Assembly: GCF_000986785.1 (NCBI RefSeq)
Contig: NZ_LAYY01000026.1
Span: 1 to 45,673 of the forward strand
Direction: 5' to 3'
Origin: Mesobacillus campisalis
GTDB lineage: Bacteria > Bacillota > Bacilli > Bacillales > Cytobacillaceae
DNA length: 45,673 nt
Below, one piece after another: positions 8,092 through 16,354 of this stretch (within the stretch, counting starts at the first letter, position 1; each line of letters starts with the position of its first letter). Position numbers and translations under genes: made by a program. The notes under the pieces are model-generated. The model saw only the letters and a list, made by a program, of their open reading frames with translations. It had not been told where the DNA came from and ran no database searches.

Positions 8092-8676
8092 TTAAAATTC
8101 GCGGTTATGGCCCAGGCGAGTGTTGGCAGGGTTGTCGGATGTCAATGGTGCATCTGTTGGATCTGCCCCAGTCAGTGTTCCGCCTGTTAGATTGCGGTCA
8201 GTTGAAGTGTTCAGCGGATCATTGATTGTGTTGTCACGGCGCTCAACAACGACAAGGATTTTACCTTCTTTAACATAGCCTTCATAGCGCTCGGCATCTT
8301 CCTCCGGAATGCCCATTCCGATTAAAGCTCCGGCAAGGCCGCCGATTCCGGCACCTGCTGCTGCGCCAGTCAATGTTGCTGCAATTGGTCCCGCAGCGAC
8401 AATTGGCCCGATTCCAGGGATTGCAAGCGCGCCAATTCCGGCAAGCAAGCCAGTCAAGCCGCCAAGGATTCCGCCTGTTGCCGCACCGGCAGCCGCTCCT
8501 TCACCTGCTTTTGTGCCTGTTTCATCGTTGATTTCAGCTACTTCTTCCTTATTTTTACCAATGACCGAAATATCTTCGGCTCTGTAGCCCTGACGCTTCA
8601 GGTCTTCTACTGCATCGATTGCTTCTCGTTCATCATCGTAAATTCCTACCAGGTGTTTTTCATGTTCATTCAACAT
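8092..8676 (-). CDS. General stress protein with YflT/GSP17M domain and glycine-zipper
   Basis: A 194-aa protein. Residues 1-55 form the heat-induced YflT/GSP17M-type domain (VGIYDDEREAIDAVEDLKRQGY, DISVIGK). Residues 58-130 are a long Gly/Ala-rich glycine-zipper segment with helical hydrophobic repeats that probably inserts into or associates with membrane. The tail is Thr/Asp/Asn-rich and likely disordered. Its exact function is unknown. ATG with GGAGG 7 bp upstream. A clear sigma-B-type promoter sits 37 bp ahead of the start, in keeping with the general stress regulon. Confidence 0.87.
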   Translation of the reverse strand: MLNEHEKHLVGIYDDEREAIDAVEDLKRQGYRAEDISVIGKNKEEVAEINDETGTKAGEGAAAGAATGGILGGLTGLLAGIGALAIPGIGPIVAAGPIAATLTGAAAGAGIGGLAGALIGMGIPEEDAERYEGYVKEGKILVVVERRDNTINDPLNTSTDRNLTGGTLTGADPTDAPLTSDNPANTRLGHNREF

Positions 8677-8713
8677 TTGAAATCCTCCTTTGGACGAGTA
8701 GTCTTTTTTAAAA

Positions 8714-8738
8714 GTACCCGCCTGGAGAATCCGTAAAC
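8714..8738 (-). promoter_or_regulatory. Sigma-B-type promoter of the YflT-like gene
   Basis: On the minus strand GTTTAC (8733-8738) and GGGTAC (8714-8719) are 13 bp apart, against the sigma-B consensus GTTTAA-N12-15-GGGTAT: five of six bases match in each box. The -10 is 37 bp upstream of the ATG of a gene whose family is typically sigma-B controlled. Confidence 0.8.
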
Positions 8739-8751
8739 TTCCGAATAAAGA

Positions 8752-9480
8752 TTAATCTGTAGTTGGATCCGGATCCAGCAGGTCCCAGGGAGTGATGATT
8801 CCTTTTGGCCTGCTGTCCGATTTGCCGTTTTCAGTCAGGATGACAGCCTGAAGCTTTTTGTCTTTGATATGATAGCTGTCAAAAAGCTCCTCAACCTCAT
8901 AAAACGACGTATCTTCAGCCACAAAATCCACATAATATTTCTTGTTGTCTCTCAAAAGTTCACGTACTTTGACGTTTTCAAGCGAGATGACATTGCTTGT
9001 CAGCTGTTTGGCCATCCATCTGATGATATCTGACGAAGTAAGCAGCCCTTTGTATTCATTGCTTTGATCGTAAATCGGAAAGCGCGTGAACTCAAACTTA
9101 TTAATTGCCTTCAGCACATCCTTTAACAAGGCATCATCGTAGTAATAAAACACGGGCGAAGAGGCCACTCCCATCGCCAAAGGCGGTTTTTCAAAATGGG
9201 CGGCAATCTCTTCTATCCGTTTGACGACCGACTTATGAGGCTCGGCAATATAATAATCCATATCCACCTTTTCATGGACAATCGCGTTCCTGAGCTTGGC
9301 GAACTGGTACAGCTCATTTTTATACTTGCGGATGATGGAATGGTTCTTGTAGCCGCTGTTCAGCAGCTCGACAAATGCGTCGCTGCCGGCATCCTTTACC
9401 ATGTCTTTCAGGCAGCGGTGAATGCGGTTAAAGGCTACCTCGAACCGGCCAGACTGTGTTTTTTCGGTCTTTTTCTCCAA
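8752..9480 (-). CDS. CBS-domain protein with N-terminal helical domain
   Basis: A 242-aa soluble protein. Residues 1-100 are helical (NRIHRCLKDMVKDAGSDAFVELL, FAKLRNAIVHEKV), resembling HEPN/RiboL-PSP-like helical bundles seen in RNA-associated or antitoxin-partner proteins, but the R-x4-6-H catalytic motif is only suggestive (RNAIVH). Residues about 105-240 form a CBS pair (FEFTRFPIYDQSNEYKGLLTSSDIIRW and a second half ending GIITPWDLL), which would sense an adenine nucleotide. The TTG at 9480 is chosen because GGAGG is 7 bp upstream; the frame extends to a TTG at 9510 without a ribosome site. No enzymatic domain is fused, so it is probably a regulator or scaffold. Confidence 0.75.
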   Translation of the reverse strand: MEKKTEKTQSGRFEVAFNRIHRCLKDMVKDAGSDAFVELLNSGYKNHSIIRKYKNELYQFAKLRNAIVHEKVDMDYYIAEPHKSVVKRIEEIAAHFEKPPLAMGVASSPVFYYYDDALLKDVLKAINKFEFTRFPIYDQSNEYKGLLTSSDIIRWMAKQLTSNVISLENVKVRELLRDNKKYYVDFVAEDTSFYEVEELFDSYHIKDKKLQAVILTENGKSDSRPKGIITPWDLLDPDPTTD

Positions 9481-9562
9481 AGCTGTTCCCTCCACTACGG
9501 AATAATACAAATAATACCCATTCTACACTAAATAAAGCGCGCACACCCCTCCTGACCCTTAC

Positions 9563-9603
9563 CGAAAATAAAGATGCCCGCCAGTAGGTAGCCGGCGGGC
9601 ATC
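9563..9603 (-). terminator. Terminator after the 44-aa gene
   Basis: Perfect 10-bp stem GATGCCCGCC / GGCGGGCATC, 11-nt loop, then TTTATTTT on the minus strand. Confidence 0.88.
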
Positions 9604-9609
9604 TGCACA

Positions 9610-9744
9610 TCAATCTATCGGGTTGTTCGGCTTCTTCGCCTTCTGGCCGGTTGTCCACTCTACCAGTTCTTCACTGTTCTGCTGGCCTTTTTTCCTGTTG
9701 TTGTTGCGCTGTGCATTCGCATTGCCAAGCTTTGTCCTGCCCAT
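9610..9744 (-). CDS. Small Asn/Lys/Gln-rich protein (44 aa)
   Basis: A short gene: ATG 9744 with AAAGGAG about 9 bp upstream, stop at 9610-9612, and a strong terminator immediately after. The product begins MGRTKLGNANAQRNNNRKK and ends KKPNNPID. It is hydrophilic, basic in its first half, without Cys or membrane segment. Composition (Asn, Gln, Lys, Gly) recalls minor small acid-soluble spore proteins, but I cannot match it to a named Ssp family. It follows the amidase gene by 57 bp with no terminator, so it may also be read from that transcript. Confidence 0.7.
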   Translation of the reverse strand: MGRTKLGNANAQRNNNRKKGQQNSEELVEWTTGQKAKKPNNPID

Positions 9745-9801
9745 ATTCCTCTACTCCTTTACAATAGCGTCATAAAAGTAGTATGGACGTTTGCACCATC
9801 G

Positions 9802-11304
9802 TTATGCTTCCTCCCCCTTGCTGGCGGCAACTTCCAGTACGGGAGGGCGGCGGACCTTTGTTGCCTGTTCAAAGGCATAGGCAAGCTGAATAAGCTGGGG
9901 CTCACTGTAGGCATGGCCTGTAAAGGTAATCGCAAACGGCTCGCCGTCTGCTGTGTATCCCGCCGGAACCGTAATCGATGGATAGCCGGCCCGGGCCGCA
10001 ATGTCAGAGCCATGGTCATGAGGGAAAATCAGGGCTGCTGCCCCTCCCTGTGACAAGGCATAATCAATTCCCTGATCCTTGGACATAAACTGGTCATGCT
10101 CCAGCGCTTTTAGATACTGTTCCTCGGTCAGGGCTCCGCTCGTCTCCTCCGAACCTTGCAGGATCTTTTGGCCATACTTGAGCATCTTCTCCATATGATG
10201 TTTATTAAAAGCAATCACCTGGGCAAGGCTGCGCACCTTTACGGAAGGATGCAGCCCGCTTAAATAAGCATTGATGCCCGATTTGAACTCATAATCAAGC
10301 ACATCATAGTCCCAGTCTGCATCAGCGGAAGGAAGCGATACCTCCTCGAGCTGCGCGCCCAGCTCCGTCACCTTCGCCAGGGCTTGTTCAAAAAGGCTTC
10401 GCTTTTCGTCAGTCAGCTCCTCGTAAAATACAAAATCCCCTGGCACTCCCAGCTTTATGCCGTTCAATCTGTCATGCTCCAGGCTGCCGGCAAAATCAGT
10501 ATGCTGAAGCTTTGGGCTCGCCAATGTGGCTGGGTCTTTTTCATCCTTGCCTGCAAGGGCGGCAAGCAGATAAGCAGCATCCTTTACACTTCTGGACATC
10601 GGACCGGCGGTATCCTGAGTGTGGCTGATCGGGATGATTCCGCTTCTGCTGATCAATCCGACGGTAGGCTTGATGCCCACAAGCGCGTTTTGCGCGCTCG
10701 GATTGAGAATCGACCCTGATGTCTCCGTTCCCACAGCGACAGCAGCGAGGTTTGCGGCGATGGCTGCCCCGGAACCTGCACTGGATCCGCCCACATTGAA
10801 TTTGCCCGGCCCATATGGATTCAGTACCTGGCCGCCGCGCGAGCTGTAGCCGCTCGGCATTCCGACTGCCATAAAGTTGGCCCATTCCGTCATATTGCTT
10901 TTTCCTAAAATGACAGCTCCCGCTTTGCGAAGCTGTGCGGCCACAAACGAATCCCGAGGAGCAATCGAGTGCTCAAGGGCAAGCGACCCTGCACTGGTGT
11001 GCATCTTATCATGAGTATCAATATTATCCTTCAGCAAAACCGGGATGCCGTGCAGCGGGCCGCGGGGACCGCGCTCGGCCCTTTCAGCATCAAGCGCTAT
11101 CGCAATATGCAGCGCATCCGGGTTGAGTTCCAGCACCGAGTTGATGCGAGGACCGCTTTTATCATAAAGGGCTATTCTGCTCATGTACATAAGCACAAGC
11201 TCCCTTGAAGTCAGCTCGCCGCTCGCCAGCTTTTCCTGCATTTCATCAATCGTAGCCTCAGGCAGCCAGCCATCCCTCAGATTCCTTAGTTTAGGATTTT
11301 CCAT
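9802..11304 (-). CDS. Amidase-signature-family amidase
   Basis: A 500-aa amidase of the Ser-cisSer-Lys class. The triad is visible: Lys92 in VLLKDNID, cis-Ser174 in GGSSAGSG and nucleophile Ser198 in GTETSGSIL. The length and the N-terminal motif ATIDEMQEKLASGELTSRELV resemble the stand-alone peptide/fatty-acid-type amidases of Bacillus rather than GatA (no GatB/GatC neighbours, and Ser in place of the second Gly before the nucleophile). No signal peptide, so cytoplasmic. The substrate cannot be predicted. ATG with AAAGGA 9 bp upstream. Confidence 0.9.
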   Translation of the reverse strand: MENPKLRNLRDGWLPEATIDEMQEKLASGELTSRELVLMYMSRIALYDKSGPRINSVLELNPDALHIAIALDAERAERGPRGPLHGIPVLLKDNIDTHDKMHTSAGSLALEHSIAPRDSFVAAQLRKAGAVILGKSNMTEWANFMAVGMPSGYSSRGGQVLNPYGPGKFNVGGSSAGSGAAIAANLAAVAVGTETSGSILNPSAQNALVGIKPTVGLISRSGIIPISHTQDTAGPMSRSVKDAAYLLAALAGKDEKDPATLASPKLQHTDFAGSLEHDRLNGIKLGVPGDFVFYEELTDEKRSLFEQALAKVTELGAQLEEVSLPSADADWDYDVLDYEFKSGINAYLSGLHPSVKVRSLAQVIAFNKHHMEKMLKYGQKILQGSEETSGALTEEQYLKALEHDQFMSKDQGIDYALSQGGAAALIFPHDHGSDIAARAGYPSITVPAGYTADGEPFAITFTGHAYSEPQLIQLAYAFEQATKVRRPPVLEVAASKGEEA

Positions 11305-11374
11305 TTGTTGTTTTCCTTTCTGAAAAAGATAAGAAATAATTTCGGCTGCTTGAGGCTTTTTTCCTCCTGAAGAG

Positions 11375-11408
11375 AGAAAAAAAGCCAGGATCTAAGACCC
11401 ATGGCTTT
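11375..11408 (-). terminator. Terminator after the helicase gene
   Basis: Minus strand AAAGCCA...TGGCTTTTTTT hairpin with TGGGTC/GATCC extending the stem, just after the stop codon of the helicase. Confidence 0.75.
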
Positions 11409-11415
11409 CACAACA

Positions 11416-12561
11416 TTATTTTTTACTTGCATCCACAATTTTACCGCTGTAAAACTCTTTCTGAGCCGGTTTGACTCCAAGTTCCTTGCAGAACTGCTTC
11501 AGCTCGCGTTCTTCGCGTTCATTGACTATCGAAATGACGGTTCCCTCGGCACCAAAGCGTCCAGTCCGGCCGGAACGGTGGATGTACTGTTCACGGTCAC
11601 GCGGAAAATCGAAATGAACCACATGGGTGACACCTTTGATATCAAGGCCCCGGGCCGCAATATCCGTCACAAGCAGCATCGCATTCTTTCGCTCCCGGAA
11701 CTGCTTCAGGCTGGCTTGCCGCTGCTGTTTCGTTAGTTCGCTATGAAGCATCAGGGCAGGGATATCTTTGTAATTCAGTTTTTCGGCACTTACCTGAAGA
11801 TTACCGATATCCTTAAGGAACACCAGCCCCTTGAAGGAATCCAGCCGCGACAGTTTTTCCAGGATTTTTATTTTATCGCGCTGCTCGCTGATAAAATAAA
11901 TATGCTCCACTTCTGCTGACTGAATCGTACTGTCCTGCTTGATCTTAATGACTTCCGCGTCCTTGGCAAGCTCCCTTGCAGCCAGCTCCGTATGATTGGG
12001 AAGCGTCGCCGAAAACAGTAGCACTTGGCGGTCTGCTAGAGTGGATTTAATGATGTTTTCGACCGTGCCGCGATGTTCCGGAACGAGCAGCTGGTCTCCT
12101 TCATCAAGCACGACTGTTTTAACTTCATGCATCTTCAGCTTCTTTTGTTTGATCAGCTCCAAAACCCTGCCCGGCGTGCCCACGATAACCTGCGGGCTTT
12201 TCTTCAGCTTTTCCAGCTGCCGCTTCGGATTGGCCCCGCCAATGATGGAAGTGGAAGTAACTCCGCTGCCTTCACCCCATTTTTGCACTTCGGAAAGGAT
12301 TTGCATGACCAACTCCTGTGAGGAAGCAAGAATCACCGCTTGTGCATTCCGTTTCTGAGGATCGATTTTATTTAAAACAGGCAGCAGATAGGCAAGCGTT
12401 TTGCCTGTTCCCGTTGGCGACTCCGCAATCACGTCGGTACCGCCAAGAATCAGCGGAATCGCTCTTGTCTGCACATCCGTAGGTGTGGAAAATCCGCTTT
12501 TCTCCCAGTTCTCCTGTAAAAAAGGCTTTAGCTCTTTGAGGATTGTTTGATTTTCTGACAT
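11416..12561 (-). CDS. cshC: DEAD-box RNA helicase CshC/YfmL
   Basis: ATP-dependent RNA helicase of 381 aa, a two-RecA-domain core with no C-terminal RNA-binding extension, like B. subtilis YfmL (CshC, about 376 aa). Motifs: Q-motif region GFSTPTDVQ, Walker A ESPTGTGKT, motif Ib TPGR, motif II here DEGD in place of DEAD (YfmL has DETD), SAT, and motif VI HRSGRTGR. The whole sequence tracks YfmL closely, including SPTGTGKTLAYLLPVL and VGTPGRVLELIKQKKLKMHEVKT-like stretches. YfmL is linked to 70S ribosome biogenesis and cold growth. The leader contains a long hairpin (12610-12648). ATG with AAGGAG 7-8 bp upstream. Confidence 0.9.
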   Translation of the reverse strand: MSENQTILKELKPFLQENWEKSGFSTPTDVQTRAIPLILGGTDVIAESPTGTGKTLAYLLPVLNKIDPQKRNAQAVILASSQELVMQILSEVQKWGEGSGVTSTSIIGGANPKRQLEKLKKSPQVIVGTPGRVLELIKQKKLKMHEVKTVVLDEGDQLLVPEHRGTVENIIKSTLADRQVLLFSATLPNHTELAARELAKDAEVIKIKQDSTIQSAEVEHIYFISEQRDKIKILEKLSRLDSFKGLVFLKDIGNLQVSAEKLNYKDIPALMLHSELTKQQRQASLKQFRERKNAMLLVTDIAARGLDIKGVTHVVHFDFPRDREQYIHRSGRTGRFGAEGTVISIVNEREERELKQFCKELGVKPAQKEFYSGKIVDASKK

Positions 12562-12609
12562 TATAGTCTCCTTTGTAACGCTTTATTCCTAAAAAGAATA
12601 CTAGCTAAA

Positions 12610-12648
12610 ACAGCCGGAGAAGTCCAGCATGCATGTGGAAGCGGCTGT
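12610..12648. other. Long hairpin in the helicase leader
   Basis: ACAGCCG (12610-12616) pairs with CGGCTGT (12642-12648); an inner CCA/TGG pair flanks GCATGCATG. On the minus strand it is followed by TTTTAGC, on the plus strand by GCTTTT. It could be an mRNA leader structure of the cold-shock-type helicase or a weak terminator; the sequence does not decide. Confidence 0.45.
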
Positions 12649-12736
12649 GCTTTTCTGATTAAAACACCCATTCCTGCGATTGAGAAGCATCTAATGTGGT
12701 ATGAGAAGACTGAAAGGCAATACAAGGAGGATTATA

Positions 12737-13816
12737 ATGAACAATGTAAAAACGCTCGAAAGTGTCAAAACATTGCTAAAAGAACTGCTGCTGATTGACA
12801 GTTCCCATATGGAAGGCGCCAACCAGGCAGTGGAATATTGCTGCCACTGGCTGAGAGAACATGGACTCCACCCGAAATTAATCGAAAACAACGGATATAA
12901 AATGCTTGTTTGCGAGATCGGCAGCGGCGAGAAAAAACTCATTTTTAACGGCCATGTGGATGTTGTCAGCGGAAAGAAGCTGCAGTTCATTCCGATGGAA
13001 AAGGACGGAAAGCTTTATGGACGCGGAGCGGCGGACATGAAAGCCGGCGTGGCAGCGATGATGTGCGCGATGGCGGAGCTTAAAGAGGAAGAACTAGGAG
13101 TAAAAATCCAGCTGCAAATTGTTTCAGATGAAGAAACCGGCGGAGATAACTGCTCGGGTTACCTTGTCGAAAACAATTATCTCGGAGACTTTGTCATTTG
13201 CTCGGAGCCTACCCAGCTGGGCATTGCCCTTGAAGCAAAAGGGCTTCTCCAGTTTGATGTGGAGGTACATGGCACCCCGGCACACGGAAGCCGCCCGTGG
13301 GAAGGTGAAAATGCGATTGCCAAAGCCTGCACCCTTCACGAAAAAATCCTGAAGCTTCCTTTTATGAAGCAAAGTTCCGATTTCTACCCTTATCCCTCTG
13401 TCAACTGGGCCAAGGTACAGGGTGGAGAAGTTTACAACAAAGTTCCGGAGAGCTGCACAATGTCTTTTGATCTTCGCTACCTCCCCGGACAGGACCCGGA
13501 TGAGATCATCCGGCAAATCCAGGAGATTGCCGATGGGGAAATCACTGTCCACGCAAGCATCAGCCCGGTCGAAACGGATAAAAACGACCCTTATATCCAA
13601 AAGCTAAAGAAGATTGTTGAAAAGCACACTGCCGGAGAGGCCGTCTTTTTCGGGCAGCATGGTGCATCCGATGCCCAGTTTTTTGCCGAAAGAGGGATTC
13701 CGGCCATTGAATTCGGACCAAGCGGCAACAATTGGCACGGAGACGAGGAATTTGTACACATCCATTCCCTTGAAGTGTATAAAAATATGCTTCTTGATTA
13801 TGCCAGGGATTTTTAA
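12737..13816 (+). CDS. M20-family metallopeptidase (ArgE/DapE/ACY1 type)
   Basis: Di-zinc amidohydrolase/peptidase of 359 aa. Metal ligands fit the family: His in FNGHVDVV, bridging Asp in GRGAADMKAG, the Glu-Glu pair in SDEETGG, the acidic ligand in CSEPTQLG and a late His in NNWHGDEEF. The lid/dimer domain lies between about 170 and 275 (VEVHGTPAHGSRPWEGENAI). Substrate could be an N-acyl amino acid or a dipeptide; ArgE, DapE and carboxypeptidase-like activities share this pattern. The start is ATG 12737 (AAGGAGG 6-7 bp upstream), not the open frame back to 12701. One of only three genes on the plus strand; single-gene unit. Confidence 0.9.
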   Translation: MNNVKTLESVKTLLKELLLIDSSHMEGANQAVEYCCHWLREHGLHPKLIENNGYKMLVCEIGSGEKKLIFNGHVDVVSGKKLQFIPMEKDGKLYGRGAADMKAGVAAMMCAMAELKEEELGVKIQLQIVSDEETGGDNCSGYLVENNYLGDFVICSEPTQLGIALEAKGLLQFDVEVHGTPAHGSRPWEGENAIAKACTLHEKILKLPFMKQSSDFYPYPSVNWAKVQGGEVYNKVPESCTMSFDLRYLPGQDPDEIIRQIQEIADGEITVHASISPVETDKNDPYIQKLKKIVEKHTAGEAVFFGQHGASDAQFFAERGIPAIEFGPSGNNWHGDEEFVHIHSLEVYKNMLLDYARDF

Positions 13817-13837
13817 AGACAGCCTCAGGCTGTCTTT
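13815..13837. terminator. Convergent (two-way) terminator
   Basis: AAAGACAGCC-TCA-GGCTGTCTTT, a perfect 10-bp stem between the convergent M20 and M50 genes. The T-rich arm serves each direction; it overlaps the M50 stop codon. Confidence 0.75.
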
Positions 13838-15017
13838 AACTGTTTAAGCGGTATTTCCTGGACCAGGAATGCAGCAGAAGGCCTGCCATAATCACAAACT
13901 GAAGAAAGAAAACAACAGCATCCCAGAAGAGGATAGAGGTGGCCGGCTCTGAAAAACCCGGCATCACCAGCATAGCAGCATGGACAATCAGAGGCAGGTT
14001 ATAAAAGGCTAAAACGGCGATGGTAATCATAATGCCAACAAGATAAAAAAAAGCATATGGCCGAACCCACTTTTCTTCGCCGGCAAACTCCTTGCTCGTT
14101 TTCACTTCCGGCAGGAAAGGCAGCCACCGCCTTAGGTAATTCTGGCCGTTTTCCATTAGATTGTACGAGCCGGAGTGAGTCTCGATCACATAATACAGAT
14201 CCGTTTTCATATACACACAACATTGGTAAAGAATGCGGATGAACGTGCTAAAGGCAGCCATTTTAGCGATTCCGGCCCCCAATGCATGCTCAGGAAAAAA
14301 TAGTTGGACCAGCAGCGCAGCAAACAAGACGACAGCATCAAAGGCCAGACCCGCAAGATAAAGCCGGTACCTTCTATCGGGCGGCAATGTCCACACCCTC
14401 GACATATCCGTTTCAAGAACAATAAAAAACAAACGGTGCCCTAGGCTGATTCCTGTCGGAAGGCCCTCCGCCCGCATTGCCAGCACGTGCCCGATTTCGT
14501 GGAGCACAACCAGCAAAAACGTCAGACTGAGAAACACAATGATATTGTACATCATCAAATCAAATACAAAGATATCTTTATAGGCCGGGAACAGCTCAGG
14601 CCGAACCATCAGAATGCCGGCGCTGGCGAGAAGGACAGCCAGATAAACCAGGGAGGATGCACGATTAAAAAAGAACTTCCCTGCCTTTTCAGGAATCCAG
14701 GGTAGACCATGGGTTTCGGCGGGTGGGGCAGTCTTTTTTGCTACTTCCTTGCCGTCGATGGTAAGGACAAGGCCGAGGCCAAGGAGGTCCTGGATGAAAC
14801 CCTTCATGTCAACATCCTCGTTGGGGAACCGCTCCTTTAGTACCTTTTCAATGGAATGCAAATCCTTGCCTTGACCTATCAGGTCAATTGCATCAATACA
14901 CACTTCCGGCATTTCGTAAAAATCACCTGAATACATATCTTCCACAATGTAATGTTTCCTGTCTTTACGAATGTTCAACGGATTAAGAGTAACTTTAGAA
15001 TGACTGTGCAGTTCCAT
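13836..15017 (-). CDS. PqqD-like (RRE) plus M50 membrane zinc metalloprotease
   Basis: A 393-aa fusion. Residues about 8-90 resemble PqqD / RiPP recognition elements (short strands followed by helices: YEMPEVCIDAIDLIGQGKDL, then VDMKGFIQDLLGLGLVLTIDG). From about 115 on there are five or six transmembrane segments. HEIGH (His173, Glu174, His177) lies in a membrane helix and AGLAFD (Asp227) supplies a likely third zinc ligand, as in site-2-protease-like M50 'peptide zinc metalloproteases' such as YydH. The likely role is recognition, then cleavage or export, of a short peptide. Start ATG 15017 (GAAAGGG 9 bp upstream); the frame runs to a TTG at 15035. The partner peptide gene lies 60 bp upstream across a hairpin. 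No radical-SAM or cyclase gene is adjacent. Confidence 0.82.
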   Translation of the reverse strand: MELHSHSKVTLNPLNIRKDRKHYIVEDMYSGDFYEMPEVCIDAIDLIGQGKDLHSIEKVLKERFPNEDVDMKGFIQDLLGLGLVLTIDGKEVAKKTAPPAETHGLPWIPEKAGKFFFNRASSLVYLAVLLASAGILMVRPELFPAYKDIFVFDLMMYNIIVFLSLTFLLVVLHEIGHVLAMRAEGLPTGISLGHRLFFIVLETDMSRVWTLPPDRRYRLYLAGLAFDAVVLFAALLVQLFFPEHALGAGIAKMAAFSTFIRILYQCCVYMKTDLYYVIETHSGSYNLMENGQNYLRRWLPFLPEVKTSKEFAGEEKWVRPYAFFYLVGIMITIAVLAFYNLPLIVHAAMLVMPGFSEPATSILFWDAVVFFLQFVIMAGLLLHSWSRKYRLNS

Positions 15018-15029
15018 TTTGAAGCACCC

Positions 15030-15069
15030 TTTCAAAATAAATAAGGGATGCCCTTACCACTGGCATCCC
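15030..15069 (-). terminator. Intra-operon terminator/attenuator between peptide and protease genes
   Basis: Minus strand GGGATGCC (15062-15069) pairs with GGCATCCC (15045-15052) around a 9-nt loop, followed by TTATTTATTTT. It sits between the peptide stop codon and the protease ribosome site, so it should leave the peptide much more abundant than the protease. Confidence 0.75.
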
Positions 15070-15077
15070 GCTTTCCA

Positions 15078-15155
15078 TTATACTTTTCCAGCACCAGGCA
15101 AAAACACGCACCACCAGCAAGTTGTCTTTACTTTGGACAGCTTACGGATCTTCAT
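15078..15155 (-). CDS. 25-residue Cys-Trp-Trp-Cys peptide, candidate signal or RiPP precursor
   Basis: ATG 15155 has the near-perfect ribosome site AAGGAGGTGGCAAA just before it, and TAA is at 15078-15080. The product begins MKIRKLSKVK (basic, amphipathic), continues with TTCWWCVFLP and ends GAGKV. The ATG overlaps the TGA of the HD-GYP gene as ATGA, so translation is coupled. A terminator-like hairpin follows, then a protease with a PqqD-like domain. A basic leader plus a short Cys/aromatic core is what exported pheromones and modified peptides look like; there is no conventional cleavable signal peptide. I do not recognise the family. Existence as a gene is well supported by the ribosome site, overlap and hairpin; the role is inferred. 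Confidence 0.75.
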   Translation of the reverse strand: MKIRKLSKVKTTCWWCVFLPGAGKV

Positions 15156-16354
15156 TTTGCCACCTCCTTGCCTTCAGCTTTATTTTGAAGGGGATTTCCA
15201 TTAAACCAATCATAGGTTTGATGATAATTTACCCATTCAGGAAAGATCTTTTGAAACGCTTCGACTAGTTCTGGATCAAATTGACTTCCCTTTCCCTCAA
15301 CAATCCGGTTATAAGCATCTTCAACAGAGAGAGCACGGCGATAAGACCTCGAAGAAGTCATCGCATCAAACGCATCGGCAATGGTAACAACCCTTGCCAT
15401 CAGCGGAATATCCTTTCCCTTCAGCTGTTCCGGATAGCCTGTCCCATCCCAGCGTTCATGATGATACTTGATAACCTCAATGCTCATATTTAAACCTTCC
15501 ACTTTTCGGATTGCATCTGTACCAACATCCGGGTGGGTTTTAATCACTTCATATTCTTCAGCAGTTAACCTGCCCGGTTTCATCAGGATAGCGTCCGGTA
15601 TACTGACCTTTCCAATATCATGCAATAAACAGGCATAATAAAAGGAACTCAATTCTGATTTGGAGAACGTGTTCAAAGACGTTGCAAGAGTTTTTGCATA
15701 AAAGGCTACCCTTTCACTATGCCCTCTTGTATACGGGTCTTTTAACTCAATCGTAGCTATAACTCCTTTGACAATCCCCTCCAGCTGGTTGTTGTAGGCC
15801 GTTTGAATCGCACCCACGTAAACCTGGAATCGTTTAAGGATGAATAAAGAGATTAAAGCTAGAATGATAACAAGAGCTATGATGAAAAAAACTTCCGTAA
15901 GACCAAATAATAAGCCAGTGACTACATATTTTAATAGCAGTCCAGCAAAAACAAATAGAAAGAAGTTTGTGTTTACAAAAATCGGCGCAAATAGCAGCAA
16001 CAGCACTTCAGCAGCATTGCCGCTTCTGAACCATTCATCGCTTAATAAGAAGATGGCTGATTCACAAATAAACGATATGACAAAGTAACCAGCAACAAAA
16101 AAGTATTTTACTACAAAAAGATTACTTCTTTTTAGCAGTAAATAGGTTATTGGCAGAAGCCCCCAGATTAACGCATACATCACATAATTTAATATCCCGG
16201 GATCTGCGGCTCCCCCTCCCAATATGAAATCCTTATAAAATCCCTGGTAAAAAATTTCATAAAAGAAGTAAATCACATAGAACAATGCGAGAAACCATTT
16301 TAGAGTGCGATTCTCTGTATTGATAAAAGCTTGCTGATTTTTCTTGTCCTGCAT
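15152..16354 (-). CDS. HD-GYP protein with multi-pass membrane sensor domain
   Basis: Probable c-di-GMP phosphodiesterase of 400 aa. Residues 10-185 contain about six transmembrane helices and no recognised extracellular domain. The C-terminal HD-GYP domain (about 195-375) has HSERVAFYAK, the metal pair His245-Asp246 in LLHDIGK, HPDVG, and YHHERWDGTGYP with the GYP triad at 306-308, so it should be active. The membrane domain is homologous to that of the kinase encoded just upstream. ATG 16354 is chosen because the protein aligns with the kinase from there, with weak GGGGT 6 bp upstream; the open frame back to a TTG at 16462 is unlikely to be used. The stop codon overlaps the peptide ATG. Confidence 0.88.
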   Translation of the reverse strand: MQDKKNQQAFINTENRTLKWFLALFYVIYFFYEIFYQGFYKDFILGGGAADPGILNYVMYALIWGLLPITYLLLKRSNLFVVKYFFVAGYFVISFICESAIFLLSDEWFRSGNAAEVLLLLFAPIFVNTNFFLFVFAGLLLKYVVTGLLFGLTEVFFIIALVIILALISLFILKRFQVYVGAIQTAYNNQLEGIVKGVIATIELKDPYTRGHSERVAFYAKTLATSLNTFSKSELSSFYYACLLHDIGKVSIPDAILMKPGRLTAEEYEVIKTHPDVGTDAIRKVEGLNMSIEVIKYHHERWDGTGYPEQLKGKDIPLMARVVTIADAFDAMTSSRSYRRALSVEDAYNRIVEGKGSQFDPELVEAFQKIFPEWVNYHQTYDWFNGNPLQNKAEGKEVAK

